A DNA stretch of 33,999 nucleotides from the IMG/VR virus record IMGVR_UViG_3300034012_001166, positions 1 through 33,999 of that record, one strand, 5' to 3'. Of this stretch, positions 8,439 through 14,946 are shown piece by piece. A program made the position numbers and the translations under genes. This stretch comes from a virus. Every line of letters begins with the position of its first letter. The first letter of the stretch is position 1. The notes beneath the pieces are model-generated. The model saw only the letters and a list, made by a program, of their open reading frames with translations, had not been told where the DNA came from and made no database searches.

Positions 8439-8893
8439 TTTGTTTTACCCCAAGTTTTACCTTTGCCTTTCTTTTTACATCCAGCTGGTGTAGGACGACA
8501 TGATGGGTATTTAGCCCGTTTTTCGCCTTCTTTTCTACCACAAGATTTATATCCACCTTTTCCATCAGGTGCATTACAATCTACCCATCCACCTTCTTTA
8601 CCTTTAGCACCTCTACGTTTAAACCATTTATAAAGTGATTCGTCTTCATTTAATATTTTTTGAATTACTTCTTTTAATCTAGCATATCCTGATCCATAAG
8701 GAGCTGCTTTACCAGATTGTGGATCATCTGTTTCTTTTAAGTCTTTCCAAATTTTACCTTTACGACATCTAACAATAGCACCTGACTTATAAGCAGATGG
8801 TTTATCATAGCGACGATCAGCAATACGTTTGCAGCGATCTGCTTTTTTCTTTTCTTCTAAAAGAATTTGTTCTATTAATTGTGTAATATTCAT
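8435..8893 (-). CDS. Two-module basic Cys-containing phage protein with two leader-like segments (152 aa)
   Basis: The leader MNITQLIEQILLEE (1-14) precedes a basic module (about 15-68) with DRCKRIADRRYDKPSAYKSG and Cys 21 and 43. A second leader-like stretch, RLKEVIQKILNED (72-84), precedes a second module. That module contains WVDCNAPDGKGGYKSCGR (103-120) and a KYPSCRPTPAGCKKKG tail, with Cys 106, 118, 132 and 139 as possible zinc ligands. The second module resembles the Cys-containing domain named DUF6321 in phage annotations, and the first resembles DUF5872-type segments; I cannot confirm either without a profile search. The tag-module-tag-module layout suggests maturation into two peptides. 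It is highly basic overall and probably binds DNA. Confidence 0.65.
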   Translation of the reverse strand: MNITQLIEQILLEEKKKADRCKRIADRRYDKPSAYKSGAIVRCRKGKIWKDLKETDDPQSGKAAPYGSGYARLKEVIQKILNEDESLYKWFKRRGAKGKEGGWVDCNAPDGKGGYKSCGRKEGEKRAKYPSCRPTPAGCKKKGKGKTWGKTK

Positions 8894-8894
8894 A

Positions 8895-9539
8895 TCACCA
8901 GAATCCTGAAAATGTTGTTTTAAATCCTAATAACTTTGCGTAACGAGGAAGACGACATGACCAGTAACTAGCTTTTGTTCTATCTTTCTTTTGTGGGCAG
9001 TTATGACGTTTAGAAAATGCTGAGCGTGCCTTAGAGTTATTTAATTTAGCACGTAGTCCACCACCTGCCATACCAAATGATACTTTTTTAATACGTTTGG
9101 TTTTAGGATCTTTAACATAAACATAGAATTTTTTAGAACCACCACGTTTTGGTTTACCTAACGCTGGTTGTTTCTTTTCTTCTTCTAATTCTACTTCTGT
9201 TAATATTTCTAATTCCATCATTGGTAAGTCTAAAGGTACTATTTCACCTTCAAACATCCCAAAACGACCTAAATCTGTATTTTCAAATAATTTTTTATCT
9301 TCAGCTTGAAGTTCAATAATACCTTGTTTCCATAGTATACGAGCTTCATGAATTAACTCTATATGTGATTTAGAACCAGGACGAAATATATTTTCATGGA
9401 TTTGGATTTTATTAGAGATATGGTATCTCATTTCCTCAGATATAGGAGAATTATATTGTTTAGATTCATTTAATGTTGGAGCAACATTAGGTTGTTCTAG
9501 TAAAGCTGATTTTATTGCTTCTATTATTAGTTGTTTCAT
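8895..9539 (-). CDS. Tagged two-domain conserved phage protein (214 aa)
   Basis: The leader MKQLIIEAIKSALLEQ (1-16) precedes an acidic alpha-helical domain (about 32-110). That domain has NIFRPGSKSHIELIHEAR and GRFGMFEGEIVPLDLPM, a conserved phage domain of unknown function. A Glu-rich linker follows, then a strongly basic C-terminal domain (about 125-205) with KFYVYVKDPKTKRIKKVSFG, then SKRHNCPQKKDRTKASYWSC and RLPRYA. The second domain is one I recognise as widespread in cyanophages and other T4-like phages, without an assigned function. Candidate cleavage positions are E15 and E25 (TLNE-S). The fusion of an acidic and a basic phage domain behind one leader fits the modular cargo pattern of the neighbours. 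Its four-base overlap (9536-9539) with the upstream gene implies translational coupling. Confidence 0.65.
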   Translation of the reverse strand: MKQLIIEAIKSALLEQPNVAPTLNESKQYNSPISEEMRYHISNKIQIHENIFRPGSKSHIELIHEARILWKQGIIELQAEDKKLFENTDLGRFGMFEGEIVPLDLPMMELEILTEVELEEEKKQPALGKPKRGGSKKFYVYVKDPKTKRIKKVSFGMAGGGLRAKLNNSKARSAFSKRHNCPQKKDRTKASYWSCRLPRYAKLLGFKTTFSGFW

Positions 9540-10735
9540 GTTGTTCTTATTTTTAAACTTAGTGGTAATATTCCTTTACCTTGAGTATCTCGTATTTCAA
9601 TAAGATAATTTACTGGGCCTAATACTGGGCTGTCTGCTATTAGTTTTACTGTTAATGTTTTTGTCTCTTTATTAGGATACTTAACACTAACATTTTTTAT
9701 ATCACCAACAAATTTATAGACATCATCTTCTGTTCTATTATCATAAACAAATAATCCTTTATCTTTTTCACGAACATACCAGTATCCATAATCATATCCT
9801 GATGCTATGAATTTTTTAAGATCTTCAGAATTAGTTACACTTATATTTTCATATGTGTTAGACATATCACCTTGTTTAGTAGCATATTCATTTAATCCTT
9901 GGGCTACCTTTTCAGGATCAATATTAAGTGTTTCAAATAATTGAGCTATAACAGGTTTAATATTAAATTTACTAGGATCATAAACTACTTTACCATCTTC
10001 AAAGACAATAAATGGAATGATTCCTCCATTATAAAATCCACTACCTGCTATATTTTTAATAGATAGATAAGTGTCAGGTAAAATTGTTATATCTGATATT
10101 GTTTCTCCTTTATTTTCAGGACCATTAAAATCAATAGGACGTTTAGTACCTTTATTTCCAGTTTGTATTACTTGTTCTGGGGTGATATCTTCAGGATCAA
10201 TGCCTATTTTATTGTATAATTCTCTTAAATCAGGGTCAGTTATATCTTCTAATGAAGTACCAGCTGATGATTTAATTTTATCATAGAAGTTGCTTTCATA
10301 TTTTTCACCTAAATTAGCCCCACCAGATAATATTATTTTAACAGGACCTTCAGAAGTAGTGAATAAATACATATTATATTTAGAACTTGGATTTTCTCCT
10401 TCTTTAGGTTTAAGTATAGTTACTTGAGGATTATTAAAAGTATTTTTAATAATTTCTAAGAATTGATCTGGAGATATTTTGTCCATATTTCCTAAACGAG
10501 ACCAATCTGTTTGAGGTTTAAAATTATATTTTTTACCTAATTCTGAATTAAGAATAGTTTGAATTGCTTTAACTGTATTTTGTTTCATACTACCTTCATT
10601 TAAACTTACACTTTGCCCTAATACTTCACTTATTAAAGATTCAAGTAATGAAATATCAGTAGGGTTACTCATATCTGGGTAACCCTTAGGGAATTTGTAA
10701 GAAACGCTATGTAGGAATTTATCAAATATATTCAT
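9536..10735 (-). CDS. Tagged phage protein with possible PD-(D/E)xK-like nuclease core (399 aa)
   Basis: The first 21 residues are followed by MSNPTDISLLESLISEVLGQ and SLNE-G (E47-G48), a leader-like helix and an (I/L)xE-G site. The ATG at 10735 is kept as the start because ATATTTATCA sits directly before it; Met22 is the alternative. At about 141-155 there is GEKYESNFYDKIK. At about 208-225 ISDITI and LSIKN appear, spaced as in PD-(D/E)xK nucleases that use a Ser-x-Lys variant with an upstream helix Glu. This is a weak pattern match, not a secure family. The C-terminal third is beta-rich with aspartate-rich turns. No membrane segment is seen. It belongs to the tagged group; a packaged nuclease would be plausible but is speculative. 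Confidence 0.6.
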   Translation of the reverse strand: MNIFDKFLHSVSYKFPKGYPDMSNPTDISLLESLISEVLGQSVSLNEGSMKQNTVKAIQTILNSELGKKYNFKPQTDWSRLGNMDKISPDQFLEIIKNTFNNPQVTILKPKEGENPSSKYNMYLFTTSEGPVKIILSGGANLGEKYESNFYDKIKSSAGTSLEDITDPDLRELYNKIGIDPEDITPEQVIQTGNKGTKRPIDFNGPENKGETISDITILPDTYLSIKNIAGSGFYNGGIIPFIVFEDGKVVYDPSKFNIKPVIAQLFETLNIDPEKVAQGLNEYATKQGDMSNTYENISVTNSEDLKKFIASGYDYGYWYVREKDKGLFVYDNRTEDDVYKFVGDIKNVSVKYPNKETKTLTVKLIADSPVLGPVNYLIEIRDTQGKGILPLSLKIRTT

Positions 10736-10737
10736 AT

Positions 10738-10747
10738 TGATAAATAT
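10738..10747 (-). promoter_or_regulatory. Intergenic ATATTTATCA element
   Basis: This is a variant of the repeated element on the coding strand. It begins directly after the stop codon of the spanin-like gene and ends two bases before the ATG at 10735. The spacing to the ATG is too short for a standard promoter with a leader. Confidence 0.35.
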
Positions 10748-11200
10748 TTAATGAACTAATAAATAAACTAAAGGTGCTATAATTATTACTGCTACTCCAC
10801 CTGTTATAAATGTTGATTTAACCCATTTGTTTTTAATATTAACAGCTTTATCTAATTTAATTTTTGTATTCTCATGAGCAGTATATTCATCATTATATTT
10901 CTTTTGGAAGTCTTTAGATACAGTTAATAAACTTTTATACTCTTTATTTAAATAAGTATATGCTTCTCTTTCTCTATCAATTTGTAAATCAGCATCATTA
11001 GCATATCTTTTCCATTTTTCAATTTCAAGTTTACAACCCTCAAGTTGTTTAAATTTTACTAATAACTCAATTTCTTGTTTATTAGTAAAAAATATACCAG
11101 TATCACCGCTAAAGACAATACGTTTAGGGGTTAAGTGTTGACCACATGCTATCACGTTGGTCAATAGTAAAATTATGGATATTAGAAATGTCTTTAGCAT
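10748..11200 (-). CDS. Spanin-like lipoprotein with C-terminal membrane segment (u-spanin topology)
   Basis: The N-terminus MLKTFLISIILLLTNVIAC (1-19) is a lipoprotein signal with lipobox VIAC and Gly at +2, so the mature protein should be lipidated at Cys19 and sorted to the outer membrane. A long charged coiled-coil region follows (about 41-125). The chain ends in a transmembrane segment, FITGGVAVIIIAPLVYLLV (131-149). A lipid anchor at one end and a membrane helix at the other is the topology of unimolecular spanins such as phage T1 gp11. These join inner and outer membranes and disrupt the envelope at lysis. The gene overlaps the upstream small membrane-protein gene by 77 bases in another frame, as Rz1 genes often overlap Rz. 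The topology is seen; the lysis role is inferred. Confidence 0.65.
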   Translation of the reverse strand: MLKTFLISIILLLTNVIACGQHLTPKRIVFSGDTGIFFTNKQEIELLVKFKQLEGCKLEIEKWKRYANDADLQIDREREAYTYLNKEYKSLLTVSKDFQKKYNDEYTAHENTKIKLDKAVNIKNKWVKSTFITGGVAVIIIAPLVYLLVH

Positions 11201-11450
11201 TTTTTATTTGGATATATTGGATTTCTGTTTTAACATTTAATTGAGCACTATCATAATCTTGTTTTAGTTTAATATATGATTTATTCAATGAATCTACAAT
11301 ATGACTTAAACTATCTATACGATTATCAACTGGAGGTGTTACTGGTCTTGGGTCTGGTTTAAGACTTTTTATAATTAATAATGACACTAATAATATTACT
11401 AATACCCAAGGTAATACAGGATGATTAAGGAACTTATTTAATTTTTTCAT
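11124..11450 (-). CDS. Small single-pass membrane protein, possible i-spanin (Rz-like)
   Basis: A 108-residue protein with one N-terminal transmembrane segment, LPWVLVILLVSLLIIKSL (13-30), preceded by a short positively charged stretch (MKKLNK). This predicts N-in topology with the rest in the periplasm. A Pro-rich hinge (PDPRPVTPPVDN) precedes a heptad-like coiled coil (about 43-75). This is the layout of inner-membrane spanin subunits. Its 3' end overlaps the lipoprotein gene by 77 bases in a different frame, the arrangement typical of Rz/Rz1 pairs. No holin or endolysin is recognisable nearby, so the lysis assignment rests on topology and overlap. It could instead be a different periplasmic anchor. 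Confidence 0.6.
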   Translation of the reverse strand: MKKLNKFLNHPVLPWVLVILLVSLLIIKSLKPDPRPVTPPVDNRIDSLSHIVDSLNKSYIKLKQDYDSAQLNVKTEIQYIQIKNAKDISNIHNFTIDQRDSMWSTLNP

Positions 11451-11452
11451 TA

Positions 11453-12010
11453 TTATGCTGGTAATGTTTCTTCAGGTGTTTCTTCAGTTGGTGGTGTTTC
11501 TTCAGTTGGTGTTTCTGGGGTTGTTTCATCTGCTGGTATTTCTCCTCCTGTTGGTACTTCACCTACTGGTGAGTCTTTATCTGGTTCTGCTCCTCCACCA
11601 TAGCGTAATATACGAGCTATAGCTGCTGCAGCACGTTGTTCTTCATTTAAACTAGCTAAATAGAATTTTTTACCTTCAACTTGAGCAATCCAAGAACGTT
11701 CAGTGTATATTAGATAGAAATGTTGATCATTAGCTAATATAATTTTAAATGTAGTAGGACGAGGAGCTACCCACCATATATCAGATATAAAATCTCCATA
11801 TTGGTCTGTAAGTAAATCTATTATAACTTCTTTTAGTTTAGGAAATTTAGCTAATACAGGAAATAATTCTTCCTCAAAGTTAACATCATCTGGTGTAACA
11901 CCAAATGTATCTTCTTGTGCTTCTATTGATGTTTCACCTGCTGTTTTAGCAGCATAAACACGTTTAGCTATAGCTTGTATTTTATCTACTAGTTCCTTTT
12001 TACTTGCCAT
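11453..12010 (-). CDS. Conserved phage structural-type protein with acidic Pro/Thr/Glu tail (185 aa)
   Basis: The N-terminal helix (MASKKELVDKIQAIAKRVY) and a compact domain (about 50-136) include DIWWVAPRPTTFKII, an ERSWIAQVEGKKFYL segment and AAIARILRYGG. I associate this domain with uncharacterised proteins of T4-like cyanophages and marine phages. The last 45 residues are a low-complexity acidic tail of repeated T-P-E-E-T units, from an imperfect DNA repeat at about 11458-11530. The fold and role are unknown. No leader of the Leu/Glu type is evident, although the first helix is amphipathic. It lies one base after the next gene upstream and two bases before the spanin-like gene, so it is co-transcribed. 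A disordered tail of this kind may mediate binding or be removed on maturation. Confidence 0.6.
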   Translation of the reverse strand: MASKKELVDKIQAIAKRVYAAKTAGETSIEAQEDTFGVTPDDVNFEEELFPVLAKFPKLKEVIIDLLTDQYGDFISDIWWVAPRPTTFKIILANDQHFYLIYTERSWIAQVEGKKFYLASLNEEQRAAAAIARILRYGGGAEPDKDSPVGEVPTGGEIPADETTPETPTEETPPTEETPEETLPA

Positions 12011-12011
12011 T

Positions 12012-12680
12012 TTATTTATCTAAAGTGTATTCTGTTCTTTCGTCTATTTCTGGCTTGTTAGCTGCTTGAAATCCTAAATATTGGCTAACTGATGCTATAT
12101 AGTCAGCTGCTTTAGTGATCTTACTTTGTACCCATGCTTCTAATTGAGTATCGTCATCTAACATTTGCATTAACTCTTGAGAGTTTTTAACTAAGCGATA
12201 TAATTCAGATTTAGCCATTTCTCCTTCATAATCAACTTCTTCTTTAAGATCTACCCCACGTCCTTTTAATATATCAGCTTTAGTTACTTTACCATCACCT
12301 GTTAAGTCAGGAAATTCTTTACTTTTTTTCTCACTTACTGGAGGTGTAGATAATGCTTTTTTAATTACTTCTTTTAATTTAGTATCACTCATAGTCTGTA
12401 CTTGTTTTTTAGCTGTGTTGATTGCGCGACCCCACAATATATTTTCTGCGCTATTACCATGTTTAGCAACAGCATTCATTATTGCTTTATCATCAGCTTT
12501 CATAGCTGAGTATACATCTTTTGCTCTGTCTAAGACTGCGTCTGATAATCCCTCATTAATAGGTTCAGAAGCATATAGAGCTCTCATATAAGCCTTAGCT
12601 TTTTTAACAGATGAAGAACATCCTTTCTTCTTACCTGTCTCTTTATTATAAACACATTTGCCTTTTAATTTGTATGGCAT
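12012..12680 (-). CDS. Modular phage protein with dockerin-like calcium loop (222 aa)
   Basis: Four parts are visible. A basic Cys-containing N-terminal module (MPYKLKGKCVYNKETGKKKG) ends in PINE-G (E43-G44), a prohead-protease-like site. A helical module (about 44-95) is followed by a leader-like helix, TKLKEVIKKAL (about 98-110). DLTGDGKVTKADIL (about 123-136) is a single EF-hand or dockerin-type calcium-binding loop with the expected Asp and Gly positions. The C-terminal domain (about 150-205, from YEGEMAKSELYRLV to WVQSKITKAADYIASV) recurs in many T4-like phage proteins of unknown function. The gene sits just after a hairpin terminator, so it probably has its own start point or depends on read-through. 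It belongs with the modular, possibly processed cargo proteins. Confidence 0.65.
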   Translation of the reverse strand: MPYKLKGKCVYNKETGKKKGCSSSVKKAKAYMRALYASEPINEGLSDAVLDRAKDVYSAMKADDKAIMNAVAKHGNSAENILWGRAINTAKKQVQTMSDTKLKEVIKKALSTPPVSEKKSKEFPDLTGDGKVTKADILKGRGVDLKEEVDYEGEMAKSELYRLVKNSQELMQMLDDDTQLEAWVQSKITKAADYIASVSQYLGFQAANKPEIDERTEYTLDK

Positions 12681-12700
12681 ATCTATTTATTTTAAAGTTA

Positions 12701-12719
12701 AGGGGAGCATTGCTCCCCT
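12701..12719 (-). terminator. Hairpin terminator between the histone-like gene and the 222-residue protein gene
   Basis: A perfect 8-pair stem (AGGGGAGC with GCTCCCCT) closes a three-base loop, GC-rich in otherwise AT-rich DNA. The T run on the coding strand is interrupted (TAACTTTAAAAT), so termination may be partial. It lies 21 bases after the stop codon of the histone-like gene. Confidence 0.65.
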
Positions 12720-12739
12720 ATAACTCAAATTTACAATTC

Positions 12740-12913
12740 TTATTTCGCTTTGTCTTCAGCAGTAGAAGCTTTACGGTATTCCGCAATTACCTTCTTAATC
12801 TCACCTGCTGTTTTGCGAGCACGTCCATGTGCTGCTTTTGCTGGTTTTGAGTGTTCTGCTACTAATAACTCGAATAACTCTTGCATTCTTTCTAATAACT
12901 CTTGACTGTTCAT
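12740..12913 (-). CDS. Small histone H1-like (Hc1-type) protein, 57 aa
   Basis: ATG at 12911-12913 opens a 57-codon frame ending at TAA 12740-12742. The first part (MNSQELLERMQELFELLVAE) is an amphipathic helix. It is followed by SKPAKAAHGRARKTAGEIKK and an A-E-Y-R-K tail. The Ala/Lys/Arg-rich AAxGxRARKTAxEIKKVI segment matches the pattern of the small histone H1/Hc1-like proteins common in Bacteroidota and in Chlamydia. Such proteins bind and compact DNA. It is followed by a terminator, and the upstream gap (12914-12936) has no Shine-Dalgarno sequence. It could coat packaged phage DNA or act on the host nucleoid; the sequence does not decide. It also supports a Bacteroidota host. The family call is from pattern recognition. 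Confidence 0.7.
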   Translation of the reverse strand: MNSQELLERMQELFELLVAEHSKPAKAAHGRARKTAGEIKKVIAEYRKASTAEDKAK

Positions 12914-12936
12914 AGATTTTATTTGTTTGGTTTATA

Positions 12937-13299
12937 TTATGCTTGATCTTTAGTGATTTGTGTTTTCAAAAAGAATAAAGCGGTGTTTCCAATTTGACGT
13001 ACTAATTTATCTTTATTTTCTCCGTCTGGTAGTTGCTTAGCAGCGTCTAATGCTGTTTGTAAGCCTTGGCCAACTTGTTTTTCAATTGAATCACCACCCA
13101 TATCTGCTCCCATATTCATGTCTATATTTGGGTCAGTAGATAAGTCATCTATAGGTGCTTCTTCAGCGGGTGCTACTTCAGCGTCAACATCAACATCAAC
13201 ATCTAGAGGAGGTAATTCGTCTTTTTTCTTTTTCTTTTCAAATAAAGCAACTTCCTCTTTGATGATTTGTTGTATTAATGATTTTAATTTAGTACTCAT
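12937..13299 (-). CDS. Tagged small acidic phage protein (120 aa)
   Basis: The leader MSTKLKSLIQQIIKEEVALF (1-20) is a clear amphipathic helix of the tag type, followed by a Lys run (KKKKK). An acidic disordered segment rich in Asp-Val and Ala-Glu repeats follows (about 30-65). The Asp-Val run comes from an imperfect six-base tandem repeat (TCAACA units on the plus strand, 13184-13203). The C-terminal half (about 72-118) is a helical module ending LVRQIGNTALFFLKTQI. No known domain is recognised. The helical end resembles short conserved modules in other T4-like phage internal proteins. It lies directly upstream of the histone-like gene in the same transcript, so a role in head filling is possible but unproven. 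Confidence 0.55.
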   Translation of the reverse strand: MSTKLKSLIQQIIKEEVALFEKKKKKDELPPLDVDVDVDAEVAPAEEAPIDDLSTDPNIDMNMGADMGGDSIEKQVGQGLQTALDAAKQLPDGENKDKLVRQIGNTALFFLKTQITKDQA

Positions 13300-13308
13300 T
13301 GTATTTTA

Positions 13309-13318
13309 TTATAAATAT
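13309..13318 (-). promoter_or_regulatory. Intergenic ATATTTATAA element
   Basis: The coding strand reads ACATATTTATAATAAAA, beginning one base after the stop codon of the 69-residue protein gene and ending nine bases before the ATG at 13299. It is one of the best matches to the shared core. Confidence 0.45.
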
Positions 13319-13319
13319 G

Positions 13320-13529
13320 TTATTTTTTAATGGTTTTGCACTCATAACATTTCTTTTTAGATAATGCTTCTTTAGCGATGCCTTTAATCTTATCTTGAAG
13401 ATTTTGAGGGAGTTTAGCTATTTCAGCTTCTTTTTCTTTATCTTCAGCATTCCATTTATCTAAAAGATCTTTAAACATGCCTTGTGTTCCAGCATATTTG
13501 TCTTCAGTTAATTTATATTTAAAAGCCAT
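13320..13529 (-). CDS. Small hypothetical phage protein with C-terminal Cys pair (69 aa)
   Basis: A charged, mainly helical 69-residue protein starting MAFKYKLTEDKYAG. It has a Glu/Lys-rich middle and a KKKCYECKTIKK end whose CxxC could form half of a zinc site. The start codon overlaps the stop codon of the upstream DUF5856-like gene by one base (TAATG), so it is almost certainly translated by coupling. No family is recognised. The protein is too short for a confident fold. Confidence 0.5.
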   Translation of the reverse strand: MAFKYKLTEDKYAGTQGMFKDLLDKWNAEDKEKEAEIAKLPQNLQDKIKGIAKEALSKKKCYECKTIKK

Positions 13530-13891
13530 TATCGTAAGTTTTGTAATTTGTAGATAGTTGATTTAATTAAATCTGTAATTCCATCTAGTAAATTTTGTAT
13601 GTTAGTGTCCTCAGTTGATTGGTATACTTCATAAACTGCTTTACATAATGCGTCTAAGTACGCTACTACTTGTTGAGTATTATTATACTCCATTAGATTA
13701 AAATTAGAGTAACCTTTTACAATACCGTATTTACCTTGGTATGCTTCTACAATACCATCAATTAATGGTACAATTCCATCATAGTAAACATTTAAAGCCA
13801 TATGCTCAGCATATGACTGTGTTTGTAAATGGAATATGTGAGCTTGGGTACGAGAATGGAATAAATATGATATTAGTTTTACAAAATCCAT
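13529..13891 (-). CDS. DUF5856-like, possibly ferritin-like four-helix protein (120 aa)
   Basis: The N-terminal half contains SRTQAHIFHLQTQSYAEHMA (about 13-32) and then YYDGIVPLIDGIVEAYQGKY (36-55). This is the conserved core I associate with the phage family DUF5856. His18, His21 and His30 plus Asp44 and Glu49 fall in a pattern resembling the Dps/ferritin helix pair, where a His-rich first helix and a D-x-x-x-x-E second helix bind iron. Metal binding is inferred. The rest (about 72-115) is helical with no signal peptide. If it is a Dps-like cage, it could protect DNA or scavenge iron in the infected cell. It may also be a purely structural phage protein. The family resemblance is fairly strong; the metal role is tentative. 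Confidence 0.6.
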   Translation of the reverse strand: MDFVKLISYLFHSRTQAHIFHLQTQSYAEHMALNVYYDGIVPLIDGIVEAYQGKYGIVKGYSNFNLMEYNNTQQVVAYLDALCKAVYEVYQSTEDTNIQNLLDGITDLIKSTIYKLQNLR

Positions 13892-13903
13892 GTTTAATTT
13901 TAT

Positions 13904-13913
13904 ATATAAATAT
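13904..13913 (-). promoter_or_regulatory. Intergenic ATATTTATAT element
   Basis: The coding strand reads GATATTTATATATAAAA, three bases after the stop of the zinc-ribbon gene and 12 bases before the ATG at 13891. It matches the shared core in nine of ten bases. Confidence 0.4.
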
Positions 13914-13916
13914 CGG

Positions 13917-14486
13917 CTATTTTTTCAAGCTCTCAAGATACTTAATGGTTTCTTCTTTACTTTCAAGAAGTTTTTGTTTAGCATTACCAGACCAACGTTC
14001 CATATCACCTGCTTCAGTTATAAATGACTCATTTTTAGTATTCATTTCTTCATCAACCCAAATATTAAATTCATTTATAAGTCCATCAATATCTGAGTTG
14101 ATTATGAGTTTTTCGTACTCTACCCATAAGCCTTTCTTTTTAAGATCAGTTTCAAATTCAATTTGACAATTAAAACATCTTTTATACTGTATAAAAAACT
14201 GCTTATCATACCTATGTTTCATCATTCCATTACAACATGGGCAAAATAATGGTAAGTGAAGAGACTCTTTAGCTTTGTCTAATTTAGTGATATTTTGTTT
14301 AATACCATTTTTAATAGTCCAAGTACGATCATCTTCTTCCCATACATCTCCTTCTTCATGATGTTCATATTGTTTAGTATAACCAGTACCTACAGTAGCT
14401 TTTTCACCATATTTACCTTGCATAAGGTTACGAAGACGTTGTACATCTTTCTCCTTAAATTCTTTTTTCAAAACATTTTCAGCCAT
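13917..14486 (-). CDS. Zinc-ribbon phage protein (189 aa)
   Basis: The N-terminal segment has KDVQRLRNLMQGKYGEKAT (about 14-32) and EEDDRTWTIKNGIKQNITKL (about 50-69). A zinc ribbon follows at about 82-106, with CPCC and CFNC as the two half-sites. The C-terminal third is helical, with NESFITEAGDMERWSG near residues 149-165. This layout is shared by uncharacterised proteins of many T4-like phages. The ribbon probably binds zinc and may contact nucleic acid or protein. ITE-A near residues 156-159 resembles a prohead-protease site, but here it lies near the C-terminus. There is no Leu/Glu leader at the start. It is followed by the ATATTTATAT element. Confidence 0.6.
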   Translation of the reverse strand: MAENVLKKEFKEKDVQRLRNLMQGKYGEKATVGTGYTKQYEHHEEGDVWEEDDRTWTIKNGIKQNITKLDKAKESLHLPLFCPCCNGMMKHRYDKQFFIQYKRCFNCQIEFETDLKKKGLWVEYEKLIINSDIDGLINEFNIWVDEEMNTKNESFITEAGDMERWSGNAKQKLLESKEETIKYLESLKK

Positions 14487-14490
14487 AATA

Positions 14491-14946
14491 TTACTTTGAT
14501 GGAACCTTTTCTATATTACATTTTATTTTAGCACTATCTAAAATTACTTTTAAATCATTTTCCATTTGAACTAAAGTAAGTGTATTTTTAGATTGAGGGA
14601 ATCTTAAAGACTCACCTTCAACTTCAAAGTTAAATTTATTAGGATTTGCTAACTTTTCTTTAAATTTATTTATTTCAGCAGCCGTTTTAGTGGGAAATGC
14701 TTCTCCTCTTTGTTTTTCTAATGATTTTCTTTTGGCTGGATTTTGTGGGCCAAAGTAATCTTCTAAAGCTGATTTAGAAATCTTAGCAAATAGTTTTTCA
14801 TAATTCTTAGGATTCTTAATTGCTTCTTTTACTTTTTCAATAGTTGAACCAATTGGGGTTAACAATAAATCATTTGTTTGTTTATTGATTGAAAATGTTG
14901 CTTCATCTCCCTCATTTTCTAATAGTTTTACTAAACTGTATTTCAT
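14491..14946 (-). CDS. Tagged small phage protein of unknown function (151 aa)
   Basis: The start MKYSLVKLLENEGDE is leader-like and is followed by a soluble, mixed-charge domain without recognisable motifs. A KxxE-rich helical region spans about 35-85, and a beta-rich end (about 100-150) contains FEVEGESLRFPQSKNTLTLV. The start overlaps the end of the HAD phosphatase gene by four bases (14943-14946), so the two are translationally coupled. Gene order ties it to the kinase, nucleotidyltransferase and phosphatase set, but no function can be given. Conservation in other phages would need a homology search. Confidence 0.5.
   Translation of the reverse strand: MKYSLVKLLENEGDEATFSINKQTNDLLLTPIGSTIEKVKEAIKNPKNYEKLFAKISKSALEDYFGPQNPAKRKSLEKQRGEAFPTKTAAEINKFKEKLANPNKFNFEVEGESLRFPQSKNTLTLVQMENDLKVILDSAKIKCNIEKVPSK

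Noticed and set aside
11458-11530. Imperfect repeat encoding T-P-E-E-T units
   Set aside because: Explained by the low-complexity acidic tail of the 185-residue protein.
13184-13203. Tandem six-base repeat (TCAACA units)
   Set aside because: Three copies only; it simply encodes the Asp-Val run of an acidic linker, not a satellite or CRISPR.
13741-14166. 141-codon open frame on the plus strand
   Set aside because: It lies opposite the DUF5856-like and zinc-ribbon genes, has no recognisable protein features, and is a by-product of low-stop antisense AT-rich DNA. The same holds for the other plus-strand frames, including 5193-5495 and 2146-2352.
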